Positions 1 to 4,986 of a stretch of DNA of 6,115 bases are shown one piece after another (within the stretch, counting starts at the first letter, position 1; the number at the start of each line of letters is the position of its first letter). The translations under genes and the position numbers were made by a program. This stretch comes from Actinomycetes bacterium (GTDB lineage: Bacteria > Actinomycetota > Acidimicrobiia > Acidimicrobiales > RAAP-2): positions 1 to 6,115 of the forward strand of contig JAJYYT010000134.1 of NCBI GenBank assembly GCA_021800645.1, in the 5' to 3' direction. The notes beneath the pieces were generated by a model. That model searched no databases. It saw only the letters and a list, made by a program, of their open reading frames with translations, and was not told where the DNA came from.

Positions 1-2
1 TC

Positions 3-581
3 GAGGGACTTGAGGAGCGGCGTCAGGGCAAAGACTTCTGGCTCACCCTCGATACGACCGTTCTACTTGTTGATGGCGGTGAGCCGAAGGGCCCCAGAAC
101 GCAGGCGTACTATGCGACCCACCCGACGAGGACGAGCCAGGATCGTATTACAGTATCGCAGAACGACTGGGGACAGGTACTTGAGCGGTGGGAGCAGGGC
201 GTCGGCATCCCCATTTTGGTGCCGATCGCTGCGACCGAGCCCCCGAATGTCGAGCGGGCAGAGGTCGTCCGACATCTTCGGGCAGCGAGGCAGAAGATCG
301 ACGGAGCCGACTACTCCGGTTCGTTCACGGAGTCACGGCTCGCACTGGAGCTGCTCCGCAAGCTGAGTACCGCAATCCTCCCACTACCAAAGGAACCTAA
401 AGAACGGGACCCGCTCCAACGCATCCATGCGATCGTGGAAGCGCTTTTCAGCATGGCGAGCGCCCCTCTCCATACCGATCCACCCATCAAGAACTTCGTT
501 CCGATGCGAGCCGATGCCGTCGCTCTCGTTGCCGGTACGGCGAGTGTTGCGCAACAGGTCTTCGCCTGGCTCGACCGCTGA
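3..581 (+). CDS. Unrecognised protein, 5' end outside the window (C-terminal 192 aa)
   Basis: I do not recognise this gene with confidence. The frame is open from the left edge to a TGA at 579-581 and shows 192 residues without a natural start, so I treat it as 5'-truncated. An internal ATG at 216 would give only 121 aa and would discard plausible coding sequence. Visible residues 10-75 look like beta-strands (DFWLTLDTTVLLVDG, then a segment ending GIPILVPI). Residues 83-125 form an amphipathic helix pair (VVRHLRAARQKIDGADYSG, then SRLALELLRKL). The pattern of a helix, a short GxY turn and an R..LE.L helix is seen in HEPN/AbiJ-like and other helical domains of defence-associated hypothetical proteins; that link is an inference by eye. 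The tail (140-192) is again helical. Codons such as CTA, CTT, GTT, ATT, GTA and ACA are commoner than in the neighbouring genes, hinting at a different origin. Confidence 0.7.
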   Translation, partial: EGLEERRQGKDFWLTLDTTVLLVDGGEPKGPRTQAYYATHPTRTSQDRITVSQNDWGQVLERWEQGVGIPILVPIAATEPPNVERAEVVRHLRAARQKIDGADYSGSFTESRLALELLRKLSTAILPLPKEPKERDPLQRIHAIVEALFSMASAPLHTDPPIKNFVPMRADAVALVAGTASVAQQVFAWLDR

Positions 582-740
582 CGGGATGAACCCGTTAATC
601 GTTACCGGCGCTCCAGCTGTCGGCGCAGACGAAGTTGAACAAAACACGGGCCCGTATCCCCGTCGGGGACCAAGGGTGAGCGTCACCTCGATCTCTCGTC
701 GGCAGAGACCCGGAAGCCTCTGCCTTCAGGCGGAGGTAGT
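582..740. other. Convergent spacer with alternative hairpins and no gene
   Basis: This 159-bp gap separates two converging genes. I see no credible ORF in it. It holds a near-palindrome at 657-669 (arms TCCCCG/CGGGGA) and two overlapping hairpins at 701-724 and 717-736 close to the end of the HIRAN gene. Neither hairpin is followed by a run of T on either strand. Confidence 0.6.
701..736. terminator. Possible bidirectional terminator: two mutually exclusive hairpins
   Basis: GGCAGAG (701-707) pairs perfectly with CTCTGCC (718-724). Alternatively CCTCTGCC (717-724) pairs with GGCGGAGG (729-736) across a 4-nt loop with one G-U wobble. The two forms share 717-724 and cannot coexist. The position, directly after the minus-strand stop at 741 and 120 bp after the plus-strand stop, suits transcription termination. 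There is no U-tract, so if it terminates it would be the tail-less type reported in actinobacteria. The role is inferred. Confidence 0.35.
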
Positions 741-1376
741 TCACTGCAGCCCAAGGCGGACGTAGAGCGCCTGGATGTGCGCGCACGCCCTGTCCGGGGC
801 GAAGCGCTCGGCGGGGCACGAGCACCAGCACTCCGTCGACCCGCCGTGTGTGTCGAGGTACACCGCGTGCCACCGTCCCGGGTTGCTCTTGGAAGAGACC
901 ACGTAGGAGCCCGGCGCAACGATCCCCACCACGTAGCCGGTCTCCTTCGCCCACGCGGGAGGAGCGCTCGTGGCGCCCGCGTACGGGCGCTCCATGAGCC
1001 CACCGAGCTCGACACCGGGCTCGTCGGCCCACAGGACGTTGGCGAGGGCGATCCACAGGCCCGGGCATGTCGGCGCCGCCGGATCGTGCCGCAAGCGGTG
1101 CCCGACGACGGCGAGCGTCGCACCGGTGTCGACCAACGGGGCGAGCGCCTCGGCTGTCACACGCTGGAGGTACCCGATGCGCCCTCCGAGGCTCTGGCGC
1201 ACGACCCTCATCGCACGCGGGTCGTGTGCGTTCTCGGGCTCCCGTTCGACCCAGACGTCGAGGCCGTAGGCGGGGATCCCCTCGACCGTGAGCGGGTAGT
1301 CCGCGACGAACGTGGTCCCGACGACGCGCAGCCAGTAGATCCACGGGCTTGTCCTGAGGAACGGCCGCTCGCCCAC
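741..1376 (-). CDS. HIRAN domain + SWIM zinc-finger protein
   Basis: A 211-aa protein with two recognisable modules. Residues about 16-90 look like a HIRAN domain: an RVVGTTF strand, the REPENAHDPRAMRV signature (45-58) and GRIGYLQRVTAEALAPL (65-81). HIRAN domains, as in HLTF/Rad5, bind 3' ends of single-stranded DNA or act in repair. Residues about 148-206 match a SWIM zinc finger: a YVVSSKSNPGRWHAVYLD lead-in, then C183-x-C185 (or C185-x-C187) and C198-x-H200. SWIM domains bind DNA or protein. There is no helicase or nuclease domain, so this is a stand-alone adaptor-like protein. The start is uncertain. GTG at 1376 lies two bases past the TAG of the upstream sigma-like gene, and GTG at 1385 overlaps that stop. 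A longer frame to an ATG at 1469 adds an Arg/Gly-rich stretch that reads like an out-of-frame shadow. Close spacing implies translational coupling with the sigma-like gene. Confidence 0.82.
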   Translation of the reverse strand: MGERPFLRTSPWIYWLRVVGTTFVADYPLTVEGIPAYGLDVWVEREPENAHDPRAMRVVRQSLGGRIGYLQRVTAEALAPLVDTGATLAVVGHRLRHDPAAPTCPGLWIALANVLWADEPGVELGGLMERPYAGATSAPPAWAKETGYVVGIVAPGSYVVSSKSNPGRWHAVYLDTHGGSTECWCSCPAERFAPDRACAHIQALYVRLGLQ

Positions 1377-1378
1377 GA

Positions 1379-2056
1379 CTACCACGGCTCCTCGTCCCCG
1401 TCCCCGCCCAGCTCGTCGACCACCTCGCCTCGCGAGCCGCCGTCGCGCACGAGCACCGACCGCACGCATGGGTGACGGAGCATCGCGAGCTGGTGGCGCC
1501 CGAGCTCCGTGTCGCCTTCACCGTCGCACCCGAGGACGCGGGTGAGCACGGCCCCGAGCCCGGGATCGTCGTCGCAGACGAGCGACGCCACGAGGCCGAG
1601 GGCGTCACGGTCCAGCCTGCGCTCGCAGGCAGAGGAGGTGGCGTCGGCGTCGCGGCGCCCGGTCGGCGCGCCAGCTGCGCGCCCGCCTCCTCCCGTCTCG
1701 CTCATGTCCCAGGGCGACTCGGGGACGCCTCGTGCGCACGCCGAACGCAGTGCGTTGTCGACGGACCAGCGGAGCCACCGGCTGAAGGCGACGCGCCCGG
1801 GCAGGTCGACCGCGTAGGAGCCGACGGCTCTCATGAGGGCGATGCGTGCCTCTTGGAGCAGGTCTGCGTCGTCGAGGCCGCCCCTCCGCCGCGCCGCCGC
1901 ATGCCAGCGCCGGACCGACGAGCGCAGGAGCGGTATGAACTCGGCGGTGAGGTCAGCGAATGCGGCTTGCGACCCCGCCTGCGCCTCCGAGACGAGCGAA
2001 CCGATCGCCTCGTCGTCGAGTCGCCACGCCGCGACCGCTTCGCTCACCATCGTCAT
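1379..2056 (-). CDS. Sigma-70-family-like protein with degenerate region 4
   Basis: A 225-aa protein. Residues about 20-105 match sigma region 2: FADLTAEFIPLLRSSVRRW, then DDADLLQEARIALMRAV (62-78, the core-RNA-polymerase-binding DLxQE helix), then VAFSRWLRWSVDNAL (89-103), the position of the -10-recognising helix. A Gly/Ala-rich linker (119-145) follows. Residues 150-203 resemble a shortened region 4: VLTRVLGCDG aligns with the usual VLxLRFGLDG, and AMLRHPCVRSVL (191-202) matches the conserved LRHPxRxxxL end of region 4.2. The segment that normally forms the first helix of the helix-turn-helix seems to be missing. The chosen start is ATG 2056; a second in-frame ATG at 2050 is possible. An extension to 2137 is rejected because it crosses the divergent promoter space and has no SD. 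It could be a specialised sigma factor, a sigma-derived DNA-binding protein or an anti-core decoy. It is coupled to the HIRAN-SWIM gene. Confidence 0.78.
   Translation of the reverse strand: MTMVSEAVAAWRLDDEAIGSLVSEAQAGSQAAFADLTAEFIPLLRSSVRRWHAAARRRGGLDDADLLQEARIALMRAVGSYAVDLPGRVAFSRWLRWSVDNALRSACARGVPESPWDMSETGGGGRAAGAPTGRRDADATSSACERRLDRDALGLVASLVCDDDPGLGAVLTRVLGCDGEGDTELGRHQLAMLRHPCVRSVLVRDGGSRGEVVDELGGDGDEEPW
1388..1393 (-). promoter_or_regulatory. Candidate ribosome binding site for the HIRAN-SWIM gene
   Basis: GAGGAG on the minus strand lies inside the last codons of the sigma-like gene. It is 11 nt from GTG 1376 and only 2 nt from GTG 1385. This favours 1376, although the spacing is long; reinitiation after the TAG at 1379-1381 would also fit. 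Confidence 0.4.
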
Positions 2057-2124
2057 GTGTTCTGAGGGCGCCCGTGGCGCTGGCGACGCTCCGGTGCAAC
2101 TGTGCAGCTGCCGACTCTCAGGGC
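2057..2124. promoter_or_regulatory. Divergent intergenic region with presumed promoters for both flanking genes
   Basis: These 68 bp separate the ATG codons of the sigma-like gene (minus) and the DivIVA-like gene (plus), so both promoters are expected here or inside the opposing genes. I find no clear -10/-35 pair and no SD before either ATG, so leaderless or atypical initiation is possible. Two 8-bp palindromes are visible: GGGCGCCC (2066-2073) and GCAGCTGC (2104-2111). TTGCAC on the minus strand could be a -35, but no TANNNT follows at the right distance. Confidence 0.4.
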
Positions 2125-3069
2125 ATGACCGAGGCACAGAACCCAGCCGAGACGCTCATCAGCCAGATCACCCACCTCGGACACGAGGCCGGTGTCTCCT
2201 CCGACGCCCTGCGCGCCGCCCGTTTCCGCAAGGCGGAGAAGCGGGAGGTCGGCTACGCGAGCGAGGCCGTTGACGCGTGGATCGAACAGCAGGCGAGCAC
2301 CCTCGACGACCTGTGGGAGAAGGTTGCCGTCGTCGTCTACGACGCGTTCGCCGGCAACGAAGACGCACGAGCGCTTCGGCCACAGGACCCGTCCTCCTCG
2401 GACGACCTCGCCGAGCTGCTGGTCAAGGCGCAGCACTGGGCAAAGGAGATGGAGAACGAGGCGCGCACCAATGCCTCGCGCATCGTCGCGGACGCCAAGG
2501 CGAAGGCCGAGGAGATCGAGGAGAAGAGCAGGACCCTCGAGGCCACGGCGCAGCGCAGGGCGGACGAGGCGTTCGCCGAGGCAGCGGCCGCCCACAAGCG
2601 AGAGCTCGAGCAGCTCGAGGCGAACCTGGCGAGCGCAGAGGCCCGCTGGCAGGAGATGCGCCGGCGGATGGCCGCCGAGCTCGCCAGGTTCCAGGGCCTC
2701 ATGGAGGCAGACGTACTCGTCCCGGCGCCCTCGGAGGCCCCCAAGGAGGCACCGCCCTTCGCCCCGACCGCCATCGCCGTCCCCGTTGTCGCTCCAAGCG
2801 CCATCCCCGCCGAAGCCGCCTGGGCGCCCGACGACATGACCGGCGTCGAGCCGCTGTTCGCTTCCTTGGTGCCCTCGAGCCCGCTCCTGCCTCCTCCGCC
2901 GCCCGGCTACGAGATTGCTCCGTCCGCCCCTGCCCGAGAGGCAGCCGAACTGGACGAGGCGCCCGATGCGCTCATCACCGAGCTTCCGGTCGCTCAGCCC
3001 GCAGGTGAGCCAGCCACCGAGAGCGTCGCGTCGCGCATGGAGCTCCTCCGCCAGCGCACCGCCCATTAG
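2125..3069 (+). CDS. DivIVA-domain-like coiled-coil protein
   Basis: A 314-aa protein. Residues 27-52 (DALRAARFRKAEKREVGYASEAVDAW) resemble the DivIVA/DivI1A signature, in which an RF segment is followed by GY and a VD pair before a coiled coil. Residues about 92-197 form a long Ala/Glu/Arg-rich heptad-like coiled coil (LAELLVKAQHWAKEMENEA, then several AxAxAEEIE-type repeats). Residues 198-290 are Pro/Ala-rich and probably disordered, and a short helix (VASRMELLRQR) ends the protein. Actinobacterial DivIVA/Wag31-type proteins organise the cell pole and cell-wall growth; other members are scaffolds. The N-terminal membrane-binding motif is not obvious, so a cytoplasmic scaffold is equally likely. 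The start at ATG 2125 excludes an Arg/Pro-rich upstream extension that reads antisense to the sigma-like gene. It has no good SD. It is divergent from the sigma-like gene and convergent with ssb. Confidence 0.72.
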   Translation: MTEAQNPAETLISQITHLGHEAGVSSDALRAARFRKAEKREVGYASEAVDAWIEQQASTLDDLWEKVAVVVYDAFAGNEDARALRPQDPSSSDDLAELLVKAQHWAKEMENEARTNASRIVADAKAKAEEIEEKSRTLEATAQRRADEAFAEAAAAHKRELEQLEANLASAEARWQEMRRRMAAELARFQGLMEADVLVPAPSEAPKEAPPFAPTAIAVPVVAPSAIPAEAAWAPDDMTGVEPLFASLVPSSPLLPPPPPGYEIAPSAPAREAAELDEAPDALITELPVAQPAGEPATESVASRMELLRQRTAH

Positions 3070-3090
3070 CACGCGCCTTCCGCGCCTCGG

Positions 3091-3163
3091 CGCTCGTTCG
3101 AGCGGTCTCTTCTGCACAGAAGAGACCGCAGTGGGGGCGGACGCGGCGGCCCGCCCCCACTGC
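3091..3163. terminator. Bidirectional terminator region made of three tandem inverted repeats
   Basis: The 97-bp gap between the DivIVA-like stop (3069) and the ssb stop (3167) holds three almost contiguous perfect inverted repeats. The first is CGCTCG-TT-CGAGCG at 3091-3104. The second has 13-bp arms GCGGTCTCTTCTG/CAGAAGAGACCGC at 3102-3129. The third has 13-bp arms GCAGTGGGGGCGG/CCGCCCCCACTGC at 3128-3163 with a 10-nt loop. Neighbouring repeats share 2-3 bases. No T-run follows on either strand. Termination of both converging transcripts is the simplest reading. Confidence 0.7.
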
Positions 3164-3166
3164 GGG

Positions 3167-3655
3167 TCAGAAGTCGTAATCGGCTTCGACGGGACGACCT
3201 GTCTCGATGGGACCGGCACCCCTGCTCGGCGCAGCCGCACCGACCGTCTCTCGGGTGCGCGGCACGTCGTAGGCCTCGACGGGCGGGGCACCGTCTTCTC
3301 GACGCTGCACCTTTTGGACCTGGGCCTTCGCGTAGCGAAGGCTCGGGCCGGCATCGTCGACGATGATCCGTGTCGCGTAGCGGGTGTTGCCCTCCTGGTC
3401 CGTCCACTTCTCGGTACGGATGCGACCTGCGACAAAGACGCGGTCGCCCTTTGACAGCTCGGCCACGTTCTCGGCGAAGTCGCCGAACGCGACGCAGCGC
3501 GCGAAGTACGTGTCCCCCTCTTGTGCTTCGGCGTCTCGACCGCGGTAACGGTTCACGGCCACGCTGAAGCGCGCGACCGCCGTTCCGCTCGCGGAATAGC
3601 GCAGCTCTGGGTCTGCGGCGAGATTGCCCACCCAGAAGACCTCGGACCCGTTCAT
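3167..3655 (-). CDS. ssb: Single-stranded DNA-binding protein (accessory-type SSB)
   Basis: A 162-aa protein that binds and protects single-stranded DNA in replication, recombination and repair. Residues 1-108 are a typical OB fold: VFWVGNLAADPELRY, then GTAVARFSVAVNR, then CVAFGDFAENVAELSKGDRV, then VAGRIRTEKWTDQEGNTRY. The linker (110-155) is short and polar. The C-terminus ends EADYDF, which resembles but does not match the acidic DDDIPF-type tip that recruits partner proteins. It is not flanked by rpsF, rpsR or rplI, the usual setting of the housekeeping ssb, so it is probably a paralogue. The start is fixed by ATG 3655 with a good GGAG five bases upstream. The frame stays open to 3922, but that extension is Arg/Ser/Cys-rich and unlike SSB. 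It may lie downstream of the sigma-like gene at 4034, but 378 bp with palindromes separate them. Confidence 0.95.
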   Translation of the reverse strand: MNGSEVFWVGNLAADPELRYSASGTAVARFSVAVNRYRGRDAEAQEGDTYFARCVAFGDFAENVAELSKGDRVFVAGRIRTEKWTDQEGNTRYATRIIVDDAGPSLRYAKAQVQKVQRREDGAPPVEAYDVPRTRETVGAAAPSRGAGPIETGRPVEADYDF

Positions 3656-3660
3656 GTGTT

Positions 3661-3665
3661 CTCCT
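3661..3665 (-). promoter_or_regulatory. Ribosome binding site of ssb
   Basis: On the minus strand the leader reads AAAGGAGAACAC directly before ATG 3655. GGAG with a 5-nt spacer is the best SD in this part of the window and decides the ssb start. Confidence 0.75.
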
Positions 3666-3689
3666 TTCGCTCCGGGCCGAGCGTCGGGG

Positions 3690-3719
3690 CTGCGCGGTGC
3701 GCAACGACGTGTCGCGCAG
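3690..3719. repeat. Inverted repeat in the ssb leader
   Basis: CTGCGCG (3690-3696) and CGCGCAG (3713-3719) are perfect complements with a 16-nt spacer, 35-64 bases upstream of the ssb ATG. It could be an RNA hairpin in the leader or an operator; the sequence alone does not decide. Confidence 0.4.
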
Positions 3720-3742
3720 TGTTGGCAGTGACGACGACCATG

Positions 3743-3756
3743 CCCAAGAGCTTGGG
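3743..3756. repeat. Candidate operator upstream of ssb
   Basis: CCCAAG-AG-CTTGGG has perfect 6-bp arms with a 2-bp centre, about 90-100 bases upstream of the ssb start. The size suits a dimeric repressor site. It does not match the SOS-box consensus (half-sites GAAC/GTTC). Confidence 0.35.
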
Positions 3757-3853
3757 AGGGTGGCGCGCTCGGAACGCTCCGGCTCGGGCTCGTTCGGCGC
3801 GACCCCCGGAGCCAGGTCGCGCTCCGCTGCGCACGAGAGCACGCAAGCCACGG

Positions 3854-3875
3854 GCCGCAGGCAAGAGCCTGCAGC
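3854..3875. terminator. Hairpin, possible terminator of the 4034 gene
   Basis: The core stem is GCAGGC (3857-3862) and GCCTGC (3867-3872) with an AAGA loop, extended by two more pairs past one mismatch. It lies about 160 bases beyond the stop of the minus-strand sigma-like gene. No U-tract follows. Confidence 0.3.
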
Positions 3876-3964
3876 GCCGGGATGTGGTCGGGCTGGCGCT
3901 CGGTGCAATGGTGCCGGGTCACAGATGCCCGGTCGCTCTCACGTACGGCCTCGGATCCGGTGCC

Positions 3965-3980
3965 TCCTGGCCGGCCAGGA
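3965..3980. repeat. Perfect 16-bp palindrome TCCTGGCCGGCCAGGA
   Basis: The two 8-bp halves are exact reverse complements with no spacer. It lies 54-69 bases past the stop of the sigma-like gene on the minus strand. With no loop it suits a protein-binding or cruciform site as well as a terminator stem. Confidence 0.55.
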
Positions 3981-4033
3981 ACACGCCCGACGCAGACGCG
4001 CGGTGCGCTCCCCGTCCAGGTGAGGTACGCGGG

Positions 4034-4864
4034 CTACGCGGCCCCGGCGGCGCTGATCGCCATCACCTGCCGTCGCAGCAGCGCGAGGTCCGCCTCGCGT
4101 GGCGTCGTCGCCACGTAGCGCCGGCGGACCTGGGGCAGCAGGTCCAAGAGCGCGGCGTGCAGCATCGAGACGAGCCGAGGGTCGCGGCCTTCTCCTGCGA
4201 CGAGCTCCTCAGGGCCTGTGACGGCGACGCCGACCCGCTCGGGGCTCGTGAGCGGCAAGAAGCGCGGCCCGAAAGTCAAGAGCCGCTCCCGGGTCCGCTC
4301 GGAGGTGCCCGGCGGCAGGGAGGCGACGACGATCTCCTCGCACTCGTGCGGCGTGAGGCTCCGGCCGAGCTCGGACTCTTTGAACGAGATGCGGTCTTGA
4401 ATTGTGCGCCGCAGGCGCGCCGTGTTGCGGCCGTCGCCGTTCGTTGCGCTGTCCTGCTGGCGACCGGCGTCGTTCACCGCTCCGTGCACGACGATCGACA
4501 GATAGCTGAAGATCGCAACGGCCGGCTGATGGAAGTCGATCTTGCGCAGCGACGAGCAGGTGCGCTCCAAGAGCATCGACTCCAAGAGATCGGCACGGTA
4601 GTTGGCCGCCGCCCGCTTCTCCACCACCATGTCGACATAGGCGCGCATCGCGGGCAGCAGCTCGCCGTAGACCTCGGATTCGGTGAGCGGCTCCTCACCG
4701 CGCACGGCCTGGACGGCCACGAGCCGCTCGACTGCGCGCGTGACGCCTCTCCACTCCGAGGTCGCCTTGTCCGACAGGCGCCGTCTCCGCCCGCCGCTCC
4801 GTTGCGGGGGAGCGCTACCCCCGACGGTGATCGCGTCCACCTGCTCTTCGAGGTGCCTCATCAT
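4034..4864 (-). CDS. Divergent sigma-factor-like protein (regions 2-3 by eye)
   Basis: A 276-aa protein with no certain family. After a basic N-terminus (21-50), residues about 66-135 look like a divergent sigma region 2: a GELLPAMRAYVDMVVEKR helix, then YRADLLESMLLERTCSSL, then RKIDFHQPAVAIFSYLSIVV (107-126), which mirrors the K-[FI]-D...FSxY/xS pattern, and HGAVNDAGRQ. Residues about 148-182 (RLRRTIQDRISFKESELGR, then SLTPHECEEIV) resemble region 3, where a 'pTpeE' helix follows. No region 4 helix-turn-helix is visible, although LLDLLPQVRRRY (239-250) starts like one. The overall style recalls minimal late sigma factors of the phage T4 gp55 type; this is an inference. The start at ATG 4864, with ATG again at 4861, is supported by a strong purine-rich SD. 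It lies 122 bp downstream of the methyltransferase in the same direction. Confidence 0.6.
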   Translation of the reverse strand: MMRHLEEQVDAITVGGSAPPQRSGGRRRRLSDKATSEWRGVTRAVERLVAVQAVRGEEPLTESEVYGELLPAMRAYVDMVVEKRAAANYRADLLESMLLERTCSSLRKIDFHQPAVAIFSYLSIVVHGAVNDAGRQQDSATNGDGRNTARLRRTIQDRISFKESELGRSLTPHECEEIVVASLPPGTSERTRERLLTFGPRFLPLTSPERVGVAVTGPEELVAGEGRDPRLVSMLHAALLDLLPQVRRRYVATTPREADLALLRRQVMAISAAGAA

Positions 4865-4870
4865 CCCATC

Positions 4871-4878
4871 CCCTCCCC
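4871..4878 (-). promoter_or_regulatory. Ribosome binding site of the 4034-4864 gene
   Basis: The minus strand reads GGGGAGGGG followed by ATGGG and then ATGATG. The GGAGG core sits at a normal distance from ATG 4864. It argues against the longer in-frame start at 4957, which has no SD. Confidence 0.65.
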
Positions 4879-4931
4879 GTCGACTGTCGCCCACGCCGCA
4901 CGGGTGACCGACTGGATCAACGTGTACTCCC

Positions 4932-4962
4932 ACGGTATCGGCTCCTGTTTGTTCCATGCAAC
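4932..4962 (-). promoter_or_regulatory. Weak candidate promoter overlapping an inverted repeat
   Basis: On the minus strand TTGCAT (4961-4956) and TACCGT (4937-4932) are 18 bp apart, which would start transcription near 4925, about 60 bases before ATG 4864. The -35 lies inside GTTCCATGCAAC (4951-4962), an inverted repeat except for one central mismatched pair, which could be an operator. A single pair of hexamers like this occurs by chance fairly often. Confidence 0.25.
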
Positions 4963-4986
4963 ACGACTGCGCACACCTGGTACTCC

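Larger units (their letters stand above)
3656..4033. other. 378-bp ssb upstream region with palindromes and no convincing gene
   Basis: Open frames here are Arg/Ser/Pro-rich shadows. Four inverted repeats stand out: 3690-3719 (CTGCGCG/CGCGCAG) in the ssb leader, 3743-3756 (CCCAAG-AG-CTTGGG), 3854-3875 (core GCAGGC-AAGA-GCCTGC, extended with one mismatch) and 3965-3980 (a perfect 16-bp palindrome). No clear -10/-35 pair for ssb is visible. The region probably holds the end of the sigma-like transcript and the ssb control region. Confidence 0.5.

Noticed and set aside
595..1608. Minus-strand open frame of 337 codons across the sigma-like/HIRAN junction
   Set aside because: It is out of frame with both genes that carry domain signatures, and its product is Arg/Ser-rich low-complexity sequence.
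3091..3104. CGCTCGTTCGAGCG as an SOS (LexA) box
   Set aside because: It contains GTTCG but not the paired GAAC...GTTC half-sites, and it lies between two 3' ends, not at a promoter.
2053..3435. Minus-strand open frame of 460 codons
   Set aside because: It is antisense to the DivIVA-like gene and overlaps ssb out of frame. Its sequence is Arg/Gly/Leu-rich without motifs.
3652..3864. Small minus-strand ORF overlapping the ssb start by ATGA
   Set aside because: The overlap is suggestive of coupling, but the only long start is TTG without an SD, and the Ala/Arg-rich product looks like a shadow.
3656..3922. N-terminal extension of ssb
   Set aside because: The frame is open, but the extension is Arg/Ser/Cys-rich, unlike any SSB, and the GGAG before ATG 3655 marks the start.
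3915..3940. Possible tRNA-like arm around the CCGGG...CCCGG repeat
   Set aside because: No TTCGA loop, anticodon arm or acceptor stem could be found around it.
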